Source: Dactylis glomerata
Taxonomy: Eukaryota; Streptophyta; Magnoliopsida; Poales; Poaceae
NCBI GenBank assembly: GCA_007115705.1
Contig: QXEO01001045.1
Coordinates: 124,001 to 188,000, forward strand
Reading direction: 5' to 3'
Length of the DNA stretch: 64,000 nucleotides
A model generated the notes under the pieces. That model ran no database searches, had not been told where the DNA came from, and saw nothing but the letters and a program-made list of their open reading frames with translations. Shown here in pieces: positions 11,868-23,169 of the stretch; the stretch's first letter is position 1; each line of letters opens with the position of its first letter. The translations under genes and the position numbers were made by a program.

Positions 11868-13262
11868 ATGGAGAACTCTCCATTTGGTTTCCTATTTGGA
11901 AACACATCTACTACTACTGCTGCAGATGTGGATGAACCACCGTCACCACCTGCTGAAATTGATCCTTTTAAAATACCTATGAAAATTGTTGGGCGTATTA
12001 TGGATAACTGCTATTTAGGAGATGGAACTATCCATCCGGGTGATCACTTATTATTTATACATGAATTATGCGAGTTGTTCAGATGTGCAGGTATTTCACC
12101 AAGCCAGGTCAAGAAGAAATTATTCTCATTATCATTGAAAGGCAGAGCTGAAGAGTGGTATCGACTACTCCAAGATGGTCCATCTATGGCATGGGAGGAT
12201 ATTGTACCTCTCTTTTATTCCAAGTTTTATCCTGCAAGTGAAATTCATAAAGACCGTAACCGGATATATAATTTTTGGCCTCATGATGGAGAGAGTATTG
12301 CCCAAGCGTGGGGGAGATTGAAGTTACTAATGCTCAAATGCCCCATTCATGAGCTCCCCAATAATATTGTTATTGATAATTTTTATGCGCGACTTACTCT
12401 TCCTGATAAGGATTATTTGGATGCTTCTTGCTTTGGATCATTTACTCATATGAAAGAAGATGCTAAGTGGAAACTTCTTGACCATATACAAGAGAATGCT
12501 GAAGGTTGGGAAAACGACAAAGGTAGAAAGTCAGGTATAAACTATGATTATGAATGCATTAAATCTTTTATGGGAACCGGTGACTTTCATAGTGTTAGCA
12601 CTACTTATGGTCTTGATTCACAAATACTTGCTAATTGTCTTAAGGCCTTTGCCTCTTATCTTGATGTTCCAAAGAAAGATTGGAACAAATATCATGCGCC
12701 TTATAAAGACTCTATTAGTCATATACCTGCTGTAGCTACTGAAGTTTGTACTGTTGATAGTATTGTGCCTGAGCCTTATTTTGAGAAGACACCTTTCCCT
12801 GCTAAGGTAAAGAAGTATTCTACTTTGGTAAGTGTGTCTAATAAAAGCACTAAGAAAGCTGCAGAACCTGATGAGCAAATTACTATTAAGTCTCCTGTAG
12901 CTATATTGAAGGATCTTGTTACTAAAGATGTAGGGGATGAATATATTCTTTTTTGTGAAGATGCTTCTAACATTCTCTCACATCCTAAAAAGCATAGGAA
13001 AACAAGTGTTCCTATTATTTCTGTCAGGATTAGAGATCATTGCTATTATGGTTTATGTGATATTGGTGCTAGTGCAAGTGCTATTCCCTTAGAGCTTTAC
13101 AAAGAAATTATGCATGAGATTGGCGCTTGTGAACTTGAAGATATTGATGTGGTTGTTCAGCTTGCTAACAGAGAAACTGTTTGGCCTCTTGGTATTGTTC
13201 GAGATGTGGAAGTTCTTTGCGGTAAGACTAAATACCCCACTGATTTTCTAGTAGGAGGCTAG
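11868..13262 (+). pseudogene. Gag with protease-like domain (element 2), premature stop
   Basis: Translation starts at ATG 11868 (MENSPFGF). Gag motifs are clear (KGRAEEWYRLLQ, IAQAWGRLKLLMLKCP). A protease-like D-I-G-A-S motif follows near 13060 and then the ORF meets TAG at 13260-13262. The same reading style resumes at once with CPIIFGRPFLNTCG at about 13270-13310. It runs on to a TAA at 13483-13485, immediately before the next open stretch that leads into RT. Both stops look like point mutations in what was one gag-protease-pol reading region. No typical CCHC zinc knuckle was seen in this copy. Confidence 0.85.
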
Positions 13263-13488
13263 TAAAACTTGTCCTATTATTTTTGGTAGACCATTTTTGA
13301 ACACTTGTGGCGCCGTGATAGATTGTAAGAAGGAGAATTTTTTTACTAAGTTTAATGGAGAGTCTTATGAGTTTAATTTTTCCAAGTTTGCTAAGACTTC
13401 TTATGAAAATGACACGCCTAATGAAAATTTTCGAGTTGAACAGCTTGCTTCTATTGCTCTTGCTCCTAATAATGCCTTGCAGTAATTC

Positions 13489-14850
13489 ATGGAAGATCAC
13501 GAGAGTGATGTTTTCAGCAAGGAAAGAGAAGAGATTGACGACATTCTTCTTCGTCAACCACCATTAATCAAGCATAATCTACCTGTGGAGGATCTTGGTA
13601 CCACTTTGCCGCCTAAAGAAGATCTTGTGTTTGAATTAAAGCCTTTGCCTGATATTCTTAAATATGCTTACATAGATGATAAGAAAATATATCCTGTTAT
13701 TATTAGCTCTAAACTTTCAGGAAAGGAAGAAGAAAGATTATTGGAGATATTGAGGAAACACCGAGGAGCTATGGGATATACTCTTGATGATTTAAAAGGG
13801 ATTTCTCCCACTTTATGTCAGCATGCCATTAATATGGAGAAAGACGCGAAGCCAGTCGTGGAGCATCAACACCGCCTAATTCCCAAAATGAAGGATGTGG
13901 TAAGAAATGAGGTATTAAAGCTCCGTGATGCTGGTATTATTTATCCTATTGCTGATAGTAGATGGGTTAGTCCTGTCCATTGTGTTCCTAAGAAAGGAGG
14001 TATGACTGTTGTGCCTAATGAGAATAACGAGCTTATTCCTCAAAGGGTAGTAGTTGGTTATAGAATGTGCATTGACTATAGGAAGGTAAACAAAGTTACT
14101 AAGAAAGATCATTACCCTTTACCGTTTATAGATCAAAAGCTAGAAAGGTTGTCTAAGAAGACTCATTTTTGTTTCCTTGATGGTTATTCTGGTTTTTCTC
14201 AAATTGCTGTTAAGAAGGAAGATCAAGAGAAAACAACTTTTACTTGTCCTTATGGAACTTATGCTTATAGACGTATGCCGTTTGGTTTATGCAATGCTCC
14301 TGCTACTTTTCAAAGATGCATGTCTGCTATTTTTCATGGCTTTTGTGAAGAAATTGTGGAGGTCTTCATGGACGATTTCTCCATCTATGGAACTTCTTTT
14401 GATAATTGTTTGCACAACCTTGATAAAGTTTTGCAGAGGTGCGAAGAAACTAACCTTGTTCTTAATTGGGAGAAATGCCACTTTCCGGTGAATGAAGGAA
14501 TTGTCCTTGGACATAAAATTTCTGAAAGAGGTATTGAAGTTGATAGAGCAAAAGTGGAGGCAATTGAGAAAATGCCCTGTCCCAGAGATGTTAAAGGTAT
14601 TCGTAGTATTCTTGGTCATGCTGGTTTCTATAGGAGGTTTATTAAAGATTTCTCCAAGATTTCAAAGCCTCTTACTAATCTTCTTCAAAAAGATGTACCA
14701 TTTGTCTTTGATGATGATTGTAAGGAAGCTTTTGAAACTCTTAAGAAGGCTTTAACTACTGCTCCTATTGTTCAACCACCTGATTGGAATTTACCTTTTG
14801 AAATTATGTGTGATGCTAGTGATTTTGCTGTTGGTGCTGTTCTTGGATAG
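13489..14850 (+). pseudogene. Reverse transcriptase part of pol (element 2)
   Basis: This 453-codon open segment contains the Ty3/Gypsy RT core: LRDAGIIYPIADSRWVSPVH, GYRMCIDYRKVNK, FCFLDGYSGFSQI, the catalytic FMDD at 14365-14376, and LGHAGFYRRFIKDFSKI. It continues into the RNase H start (FEIMCDASDFAVGAVLG). It stops at TAG 14848-14850, where RNase H reading clearly continues in the same frame. That stop is most simply a C-to-T change of a glutamine codon. RT acts in the cytoplasmic particle to copy the RNA into DNA. Confidence 0.9.
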
Positions 14851-15503
14851 CGCGTAGATAATAAGTTGAATGTTATTCATTATGCTAGTAAGACTCTTGA
14901 TGCTGCTCAAAAGAATTATGCTACTACTGAGAAAGAGTTTCTTGCTGTTGTTTTTGCATGTGATAAGTTTAGATCTTACATTGTTGATTCTAAAGTTACT
15001 ATTCATACTGATCACGCTGCTATTAGATATCTTATGACTAAGAAGGATGCTAAGCCTAGGCTTATTAGATGGGTGTTGCTTTTACAAGAGTTTGATTTGC
15101 ATATCGTAGATAGGAAAGGTGCTGAAAATCCTGTGGCTGACAACTTGTCTAGATTGGAAAATATTTCTTTTGATCCTATTCCTGTTAATGATAGTTTTCC
15201 AAATGAACAGTTGGCTTCAATAAATGTAACTTCGCGAGACCTTCCTTGGTATTCTGATTATGCTAACTTTATTATTTCCAAGTATTTGCCTCCAACCTTT
15301 ACAGCTCAGCAAAGAAGAAAATTCTTCTATGATTTGAGGCATTATTTTTGGGATGACCCACACTTATATAAAGAAGGAGTTGATGGTATTATGCGCAGAT
15401 GCGTACCAGAATATGAGCAACAAGAGATTTTAAGAAAATGCCATAGCAGTGCCTATGGAGGGCATCATGCTGGAGATAGAACCGCGCAAAAGGTTCTACA
15501 ATC
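14851..15503 (+). pseudogene. RNase H and integrase zinc-finger segment of pol (element 2)
   Basis: The reading continues from the RT segment: VIHYASKTLDAAQKNYATTEKE, then IHTDHAAIRYLM. The first half of the integrase zinc-binding domain follows, with the paired histidines of GGHHAGD. At about 15503-15506 the frame shifts by the loss of one base. After that point the sensible protein (paired cysteines SCDEC) is read in the frame of the next segment, while the original frame runs out at 15609. Confidence 0.87.
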
Positions 15504-16583
15504 AGTTTTTATTGGCCAACCCTCTTTAAAGATGCCAGAAGGTATGTTTTATCTTGCGATGAATGTCAAAGAGTTGGTAATATTTCTAGACGCAATGAAA
15601 TGCCTATGAGTTACACTCTTGTTATTGAACCGTTTGATTGTTGGGGATTTGACTTTATGGGTCCTTTTCCTCCTTCAAAAGGCTATACCCATATACTTGT
15701 TGCTGTTGATTATGTTACTAAATGGGTAGAAGCCATACCTACAAAGAGTGCCGATGGTGAGACTTCGTTAAAAATGCTCAAGGATGTTATTTTTCCTAGG
15801 TTTGGTGTGCCTAGATATCTTATGACTAACGGAGGTTCTCATTTTATTCACGGTGGTTTTAGAAAAACTCTTGCTAAATATGATGTTAATCATAGAATTG
15901 CTTCTGCTTATCATCCCCAACCTAGTGGGCAGGTAGAGCTTTCTAATAGAGAAATCAAGTCTATCTTGCAGAAGACTGTCAATAGATCTAGGAAAAATTG
16001 GGCTAGTAAGTTAAACGACGCTTTATGGGCTTATAGAACTGCTTATAAGAACCCCATGGGTATGTCTCCTTATAAGATGGTTTATGGAAAAGCGTGTCAC
16101 TTGCCCTTAGAATTAGAACACAAAGCTTTTTGGGCAGTGAGAGAGCTTAATAGAGATTTTAAACTAGCCGGTAAGAAAAGGTTGTTAGATTTGAGTTCTC
16201 TAGATGAGTGGAGAAACGAAGCGTATGAGAATGCCAGGCTTTTTAAAGAGAAAGTCAAGCAATGGCATGATAAGAGGATTCTTAAGAGAGAGTTTCATGT
16301 TGGTGAGAAAGTTCTTTTGTATAGGTCTCGTCTCAGATTTTTTGCAGGAAAATTACTCTCTAAATGGGAAGGACCTTATGTTATTGTGGAAGTGTACCGC
16401 TCAGGTGCTATTAAGATTGCTTCATTGAAAGATGACTCTACACAAGTGGTGAATGGGCAAAGACTCAAACATTATATTTCTGGAGATTCTTATAATGAAG
16501 ATGTTGATGTTATTGAAACAGTTTCTCTGGAAGAATTCATCCAAGACAAATTGCAGGTACCTGCAGAGTTCGTTTTTGAATAG
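15504..16583 (+). pseudogene. Integrase part of pol (element 2), with catalytic Asp changed to Asn
   Basis: The catalytic core has the first Asp at codon 15651 (GFDFMGPF) and Glu at codon 15936 (GQVELSNREIK). The second acidic position, codon 15828-15830, is AAC (Asn) in M-T-N-G-G-S-H-F. The spacing to the Glu is the standard 35 residues, so this is the catalytic aspartate, and its loss should abolish strand transfer. A C-terminal GPY-type module is present (KWEGPYVIVEVYRSGAIKIAS). The segment ends at TAG 16581-16583 after VPAEFVFE. Confidence 0.88.
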
Positions 16584-16639
16584 GTAACAGTTCTAGTCAG
16601 AGAAGTTTCGCGAAAAGCTCTTTCTTTAATATTTTTGTT

Positions 16640-16921
16640 GTTTTTACTAAGTATGAAAAATCACGAGACGAAAACGGGCAGGAAAAGGAGTCCGTGTGCA
16701 TCTCACACATAGGTGGCGCGGGCCCACCCCTGGCCGCGCCACCCAGGTGTGAGAGCACCCCGGAACTCGTTTTCGTCCCGGTTTCCTCCTGTGATTTCGT
16801 TTCGATGTATAATTTTCGCCTATTTAACCCCCCGAAGTCCCCGAGGTCTGTATATCGTTTTCTCGTCGTGTTTTGTTTCGAGCTGTTTCTGTCGGGAGTT
16901 GATCTTAAGCTTGGGGGAGCC
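16640..16921 (+). promoter_or_regulatory. LTR-like GC hairpin and possible internal promoter before the third ORF
   Basis: Bases 16701-16763 resemble the GC-rich hairpin in this element's own LTR at about 10520-10582: both have CTCAC, GGTGGCGCGG, CCCCTGG, CGCGCCA and TGTGAG in the same order. TATA-like sequences follow (TATAATT near 16808, TATTTAACC at 16821). A copy of the polypurine motif AAGCTTGGGGGAG (16907-16919) comes next, then the ATG at 16922. The arrangement mirrors hairpin, TATA and leader in the LTR. Promoter activity is inferred only. Confidence 0.4.
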
Positions 16922-17278
16922 ATGGCCTCTTCAAGTGACAACAAGGGCAAAGGACCCTGGGTAGATGATCACCAGCGCCAAAAGTGGAAGGAAGAGCAAG
17001 GTTCAGGGAGAGCTAGGCCGAAAAACCCCGCTTTTGAAGGACCAATGAAAGCTAGACGTATCTTTTCTCATGATCTGCAGGGACCAACATATCATGTTTT
17101 GGATCTTAACTCCATGCCCGTGATAGAAGAGGGAATGCTGGTCACCAATGAGTTTTGCACTCAATATCGAGCCTTGAAGAGGGAGGTAGAGATGCTTCAA
17201 GAAGAGAATATCAGGCTTTGCAGAATGCAGGAATACTTCATTAATCCAAGGCTGCTACCAATACCACCCAAGGAGTAA
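16922..17278 (+). CDS. Extra small ORF downstream of integrase (element 2)
   Basis: 118 codons from ATG 16922 (MASSSDNKGKGPWVDD) to the stop at 17278, on the same strand as pol. The N-terminal half is basic and hydrophilic. The C-terminal half carries a short coiled-coil candidate (YRALKREVEMLQEENIRL). There is no membrane segment, so it does not look like the envelope-like ORF known in some Athila elements. It is intact although pol has decayed. I do not recognise the family; RNA binding or interaction with gag are guesses. Confidence 0.5.
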   Translation: MASSSDNKGKGPWVDDHQRQKWKEEQGSGRARPKNPAFEGPMKARRIFSHDLQGPTYHVLDLNSMPVIEEGMLVTNEFCTQYRALKREVEMLQEENIRLCRMQEYFINPRLLPIPPKE

Positions 17279-18955
17279 TTCGTCATCGGTATAGGCATCC
17301 CCTTAGCTTGTTCCAAGCTTGGGGGAGTGCCGCGGTATCACACCATTACCTTTTGCTCATTTACTTTTCAAGTAGAGTCATATCATGAATAGAGAAGTTA
17401 TCTTATAGAATAGTTTGCAATTTGGAAGTATCCTTCTTAGTTGGTTATCTATGTATCCCTTGGTGTGAGTTGCGGTAATAAAATATTAATGAGAAGTTTT
17501 ATCGTTTACTTTTCGCACACTTTATGTTAGTTTGCAATCTCTCTTGTATGACTAGTCTTGTTGATTGGTATTGGTATCACTTTGGGAGCATGAGTAAATT
17601 TAGTTGGTTTTGGCAAACTAGCTTGGTCAGTAGCAGCATTACCTTGAGATTTGAGTAGAAAAGAATAAAGAAGTGCTTGTAGTTACATCACTTCAGTTTA
17701 TCCTTCATGTTTGGCTTATAAGCATTGTTATTCCTAAAGTCAAAATCGTTGTACCTTCAAGGGAGTTTGCATGATTGTTCTTATTATATGTATGTTTGCC
17801 TGTTTCATGCAACTCTTATGCTTGCTGCCCAGCCTTGCTAGCCAAAAACCTGTACTGAGAGGAAATACTTCTCGTGCATCCAAATCACAAAGCCAAGTCA
17901 CTTCCAAAGAGTCCACTATAAATTCCTATGCATGGTATCTCAAGCCATTCCAAGTAAATTTTCATGTGCTACCTTTCAAAAACCTTCAAACACTTCTCAT
18001 TTTGTGCCACTGTTTTTAGCTCATGAGGACGTAGTGGATGGGTTTATTATCTTCCATACTAAATTAAGTACCCCTCGACTAGGCAGCTTCATCTGCTCGT
18101 CATTAATTTGCAAGGGAGCTGGTCAGACCATTATAATCTCAAAAAGGAAAGAAAGAAAAGAGCACTCCTCCATGGTATGTGAAAGTTGGTCGGCACCCGA
18201 TGGAATCGGTTAGCCATGGTTTGAGAAAGGAAAAAGGCGGGGAGGAGTGCAAAGCTATAAAAGAGCACCAATGTTGCCAATTAATCAAACATCTCGGAAC
18301 CGCTCTCACTTGTTTAGTATGGAAGATATCAAGAACTCCGTTGCTAGTCGTTGACAAAGGCAACCACCTCTCAAAATAACTTTTTACCTCTGTTTTACAA
18401 ATGAAAAGCTCTAGCACATGTTTAATCCCTGCTTCCCTCTGCGAAGGGCCTATCTTTTACTTTTATGTTGAGTCAACCTATTCCCCTCTATCTCAAGCAA
18501 GCATTTGAGTTGTTATGTTTCACTCATCCATATGTTGATTCGTTTAATCATGTTTACTATCTTCCTTGTTTTGTACAATGCTTTTGTCTGAAGGAATATA
18601 TCTTTGAAAGCTTTCTATGAATGCAAAAGTTTATTTTGTTGAGCATATGGTCTTTGCTATATTAGCTCTGTTTTAAAAGGCTCCATTTAAAAGAAAGAAT
18701 AGCTTGTTCATCATTCTTTGACCAAGAACTAAGGTTTGCCATTGCCAATTATAGTTTACCTTCTGCATCTTTACATGTGATTCCCTTTTACCTATTGCAA
18801 GTCTATATCTTATAAAGGGAAGTTGCTGTCTATTATAATTTGTGCCTTGGTGAATGTGATGCTTCTTGTCCGTATTTTGATTATCGACACTTCACTCCAT
18901 AAACCTGTGGTCATGTTTACCGAGTTTAGTTTTCGCTTGGGGACAAGCGAGGTCT
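17279..18955 (+). other. Non-coding 3' interior of element 2
   Basis: No convincing ORF. It contains a further polypurine motif copy (AAGCTTGGGGGAG, 17315-17327) and the block at about 18430-18475 shared with element 1. Confidence 0.75.
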
Positions 18956-18969
18956 AAGCTTGGGGGGGT
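18956..18969 (+). other. Polypurine tract (element 2)
   Basis: AAGCTTGGGGGGGT lies directly before the 3' LTR start at 18970. Confidence 0.75.
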
Positions 18970-20478
18970 TGATACGTCCATTTTGCATCACTATTTTGTA
19001 TCATAATTTACTGTTATTCATTGATATATTTCACATTTAGAGTTGATACTTATGTTATTTCCTTTGTTTTCACATGTTTGATGATCATTGGAGGATTTGC
19101 TGCCGGAGTCACGATTCTGCTGGAAAAAGGACCATCAAGGGACCATATTTTGAAGATCAGGAAAATTCTAGAAAAATACTAGGAAATTATATTTTCCCAG
19201 AAGACTCAGGAAGCCAGAAGGAGGAGTCGAGAGGAGCCAGGAGGGGCCCTCATGCCAGGGTGGCGCGGCCTGACCCCTGGCCGCGCCAGCCCTAGTGTGA
19301 GGCCACCCTGGCCCACTTCTGGCATCGCCCCTTTGCGTATTTCATCATCCCCGAAAACCTAAGTCAAGGGGGGCTCAGAGTTAGACACCGCCGCCTCTGC
19401 GGGGCGGAAAACACCAGAGAGAGAAAAGCTCTCCGGTAGGCAGAAATCTGCCGAGGAAATTCCTTCCCGGAGAGGGAGATCGTCGCCATCGTCATCACCA
19501 TCGCACCGGACTTCATCGGGATCATCATCATCATCATCTCCATCACCAGCACCTTCATCTCCATCATCACCACGCCATCCCACGTGTAACATCTTGAGTT
19601 GGATCTTGTTATATTCATAGGGGAAACTTTCCAGTGTTGATTACTCTTGTAGTTGATGCTATTGAGTGGAACCGTTGAATTAAGGTTTATGTTCAGATTG
19701 TTATTTACCATTATTTCACCTCTGATCATGATCCATATGATGTCTTGTGAGTAGTTCGTTTAGTTCTTGAGGACATGGGAGAAGTCAAGATGTTAGTAGT
19801 GAATTATTGTTGAGAATATTTAATGGTTTGATATTGTTGTGGTGCTATTTCACTAGTGGTGTCATGTGAACGTCGACTACATGATAATTCACCATTTATG
19901 GGCCTAGTGAGATGCATTGTGTATTTGGCTACCAATTGTGGGGTTGCTGGAGTGACAGAAACCTAAACCTCCGTTGGAAAACCGTTGCACCAGGGAGCGT
20001 AGGATCTTAGAGTTTAAGGCTGTGGTTAGATTTATCTTAATTACTTTCTTATATTTGCGGATGCTTGCAAGGGGTATAATCACAAGTGTGTATTTATCCT
20101 AGTAAGGGTAGTGCGCTAGCACAGGTTCACCCCCATAACACCTATCAAACCAATAAAGACTATTGGCTTTATGAAGCGAAAGCTCTTGACAGAAACTCCC
20201 GTGTGTCCTCGAGAACGTTTGGTTATTATAAGTTACACAACCAGCTTATCCTTTGCTGAATAAAGGATTGGGCCACTTGCTGCAATTGTTACTACTATCT
20301 TTTATTTACTCGCACTTTATTTACTCGTATTACCAAATACCCCTGAAAACCTGTTTGCGAGTATTTACAGTGAATCCTTGATCAAAACCACTCATCAACA
20401 CCTTCTGCTCCTCGTTGGGTTCGACACTCTTATTTATCGAAAGTACTACGATACACCCCCTATACTTGTGGGTCATCA
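18970..20478 (+). repeat. 3' LTR (element 2)
   Basis: 1509 bases, TGATACGTCC to GGGTCATCA, colinear with 10241-11747 throughout. Confidence 0.93.
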
Positions 20479-21843
20479 GTGACCATATTTGTATTACCCA
20501 TATAGTGGATCTTATGTTTGCGAGATGATTTATGAGATGCAAAGATTTTTTATGTTCTTGATGTATGATTAGATGTATATGTTACCCTGTTCTTGTGTGC
20601 TTATCTTGATAAAAACTAGTATGCTAGAACGCGTGTGGAGGATGTGTGTATTAGTTGGAACAATCTTGTAGTTGGTTTACAGAAGTGACAAAAATCTCTG
20701 AGTTGACATGGTTTTTACCTTTCTATGGTTGCCTCACTAGGGAGAAAGGATTACCTTGCATAAACATCCAGTGACAGAAAGGATGCCTTGTTTACAATGA
20801 TGCATATGTGTTTTTCAACTTCATGTTGCAGTTCTTAATGCAATACTCTATTAAGTTTTAAATTTGACTTGAGGTGGACTCCTTTGTCCAAGAAGTATTA
20901 GTGACTTGATCTTTTGTGGTTGGCTCCATGTTTGGACGTGATGCCCATGTTTATGCTTATCTATCTTGTGTGTTTGCATGCTCTTAACTTGTCGTTTGTG
21001 CTTTATTACCATCATGTTTATGAGAGAGGGGGGTCAAGTGAAACGGTGATCTTGGGTCCAGCTTTTAGCTATAAGAAGTTCTCTAGTTACTTTCATGTTG
21101 TTTTACTTTCGGTACTTAAACCTAAAAATCACAAAAACCCTTGTTACTTTATTTGTTTTATTTTAGTTTTGTAAACTTGCGAGCTATTGGTACCTGACAA
21201 CCACCACAGTTAGTTGGGGACGCAAAGCTATTTATTTACTGTTGTAGGTTGCTTGAAGAGCGAGGAAAAGAAACCAAACACAGCTTTCCCGAGAGTTCGA
21301 TAATTACCCCGAGTCACCGTTGTGGGGAAAACTTCTCTTGCTGCTTGACTCTGCGCTTGGAGTCCAACGAGTGGCATTTTTAAGAATAGAGTTGCTGCCA
21401 TCATGGGGTGGATCATGGTGGAGGCAATCGCCAGTGGTCGGGAAGGAGGTGATTAAGAGCAAGTACCAATAAGGTCTAGTTTGCTAACTATAAAATTAAA
21501 ATAACATATTTATGCTTAGTTGGAGGAGAGAGAGTATATTATTGAACATGCTATAAGGAGTTGTTGAAGTCGAGGTACAGCAGTTTTGACATTTTTCTGT
21601 TAGCGGTTAGAATTGATCGTGTGCGGTTTCCTGGGCAGGTGACCGCCAATTAGTTGCCCTGACTCCAAGAGAATCTACATGGGGATGCTAAACAAGACCA
21701 CAGAAGGCCTATATCTAGGTCGGTAGCAAGAATTGAGGTTTTATGAAGATTCTACTCGGTACATTCCCAGTTGTGCCTCCATATGGTGTCCGACAACAAC
21801 GCTACACCATTCATATGGGGGGTGTCGACACTACTTGTCGTGT
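20479..21843 (+). other. Probable diverged LTR relic and spacer
   Basis: About the first 850 bases have the style of the 3' half of an LTR of this superfamily (CACTAGGGAGAAAGGATTA, then a T-rich stretch with GGGGACGCAAAGCTATTTA). No LTR ends could be fixed. No gene is seen. Confidence 0.35.
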
Positions 21844-21848
21844 ATGGG

Positions 21849-22165
21849 TGATGTCTGACAGGACCAGTTGGGGAACCCCAAGAGAAAGGTATGATGAGCA
21901 CAGCAGTAAGTTTTCCCTCAGTATGAAACAAAGGTTTAATCGACCAGTAGGAGAAAGAAACCACTTCTGAAGGTTGTTGCTAGCTGACTTTGGCAACAGC
22001 GCCGGAAGAAGCCTTTGATGGCGCGATGTCTGCGCCAGCAGCAACGTGGAACCTGCACACAACATAACCAAGATACTTTGCCACAAAGTGTAAACAAAAC
22101 ACAAAGCGATTGATGTAAAACAAGCATAGAGCATCAAAAATTACAGATACGTTTGAGACGTATCA
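21849..22165 (-). mobile_element. Internally deleted solo LTR of the element 1 family, with perfect 5-bp target duplication
   Basis: On the minus strand it begins TGATACGTCTCAAACGTATC at 22165, like the LTR start at 5650. Its other end matches the LTR end region (CTGAGGGAAAACTTACTGCTG, CTCATCATACCTTTCTC in the same order). Only 317 of about 1640 bases remain, the middle being missing. ATGGG flanks it on both sides (21844-21848 and 22166-22170). Confidence 0.85.
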
Positions 22166-22170
22166 ATGGG

Positions 22171-23169
22171 GGAGCCGCTGCTTAGTCGCGACCCCAATAC
22201 TCCATCCCCAACTGGCATTTGGACTATTTTCATCACAAATTTAACAAAATAAATAGGTTCACATTCATAGTCTCGGCCATCAAATGGGCAAAAATTTAAA
22301 GTGTAAGCCACAAAAAAACATTCCAAGTTTTTGTCGCACATTACAACACTGCATCTAACCGAATCGAAGGAGTTTGGCAACGTCTCTGGTGTTTCCTCTT
22401 CTGAGGCCACAGGTGTTGGAGTCACCAAGCTTGTCCTCACCATTGTTGTGGTGGCCCCTGTTGTGGTGGACAATGTGGTGGTCGCCGATGAGAAAATTTC
22501 CATTTCTTCTAGTGCCTATTGACGACAGATCATGTGACAAGCCTTTGTCTCTTAATCCATAAGTGAAGTTTAGGCCGTCAATATCAACATGTTCTCCTTC
22601 CTTGACAACATGTCCTCTTTCCTTTTCCTCTACGCAACAATTTCCCTCGCAAGCTTAATTTTGTGTCTTGATTCACGAATAATGCTGCTCACCTTTCATC
22701 ATTATTTTGGTATCTCAAGATGGCATTCTTGTTGAGTTAGCGAGACACATGTCAATCGATGCTTGAACTCTCTATAATGATGTTGTCACCCATTGCAGCC
22801 GCCTTCTTTTCCCCGATGGGGCGCCCTTCTGAGGTCATCGTCACCAGCTCATCAACATCAACAGCCTTGGATAGAGATAGACATCTCCAGATGGTCTTCC
22901 ATTTCTTAGAAGTTTGTATTCAGTTGAATATGTGCATCACATTGAACTATTTGTCTTTGTTGCTCACTCGAACATCATTATTGCATCCTTCAACTCCAAA
23001 ACAAAAAACACATCAATGCAAGAGAATTGAAGCTCTTGCAAAATTGAACAAGTTTTAGAATATACCACGTCTACCATGTTCTTGCCACTCTCTTTTATAT
23101 CTAAAATGGTTTGAAGAAAGCCATGAAATTTGTTGCTAGCCTTTTTATATGTTGCCCCATAGATGTGAC
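22171..23169. other. Spacer, possibly with decayed transposon-protein remnants on the minus strand
   Basis: No intact gene. A minus-strand stretch near 22800-22840 reads RPIGEKKAAAMG, which recalls the RPxGxKxAK motif of NAM-associated/PIF ORF1-type proteins. The surrounding frame is broken, so this is a weak lead only. Confidence 0.25.

Larger units (their letters stand above)
10241..20478 (+). mobile_element. Full-length Gypsy (Athila-like) retrotransposon with mutated gag-pol
   Basis: The structure is LTR (10241-11747), primer site, gag-protease, RT, RNase H, integrase, a small extra ORF, about 1.7 kb of non-coding DNA, polypurine tract and LTR (18970-20478). The LTRs are very similar but differ at many scattered positions, including TGAAACG against TGATACG at the first bases. 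The coding region carries at least three stops and one frameshift, so this copy cannot make a complete polyprotein. The bases flanking the outer ends (CCTAT on the left, GTGAC on the right) are not a target duplication. Confidence 0.93.

Noticed and set aside
22141..22503. 120-codon minus-strand ORF
   Set aside because: It runs into the start of a solo LTR at 22165, so its end is transposon sequence; no recognisable protein.
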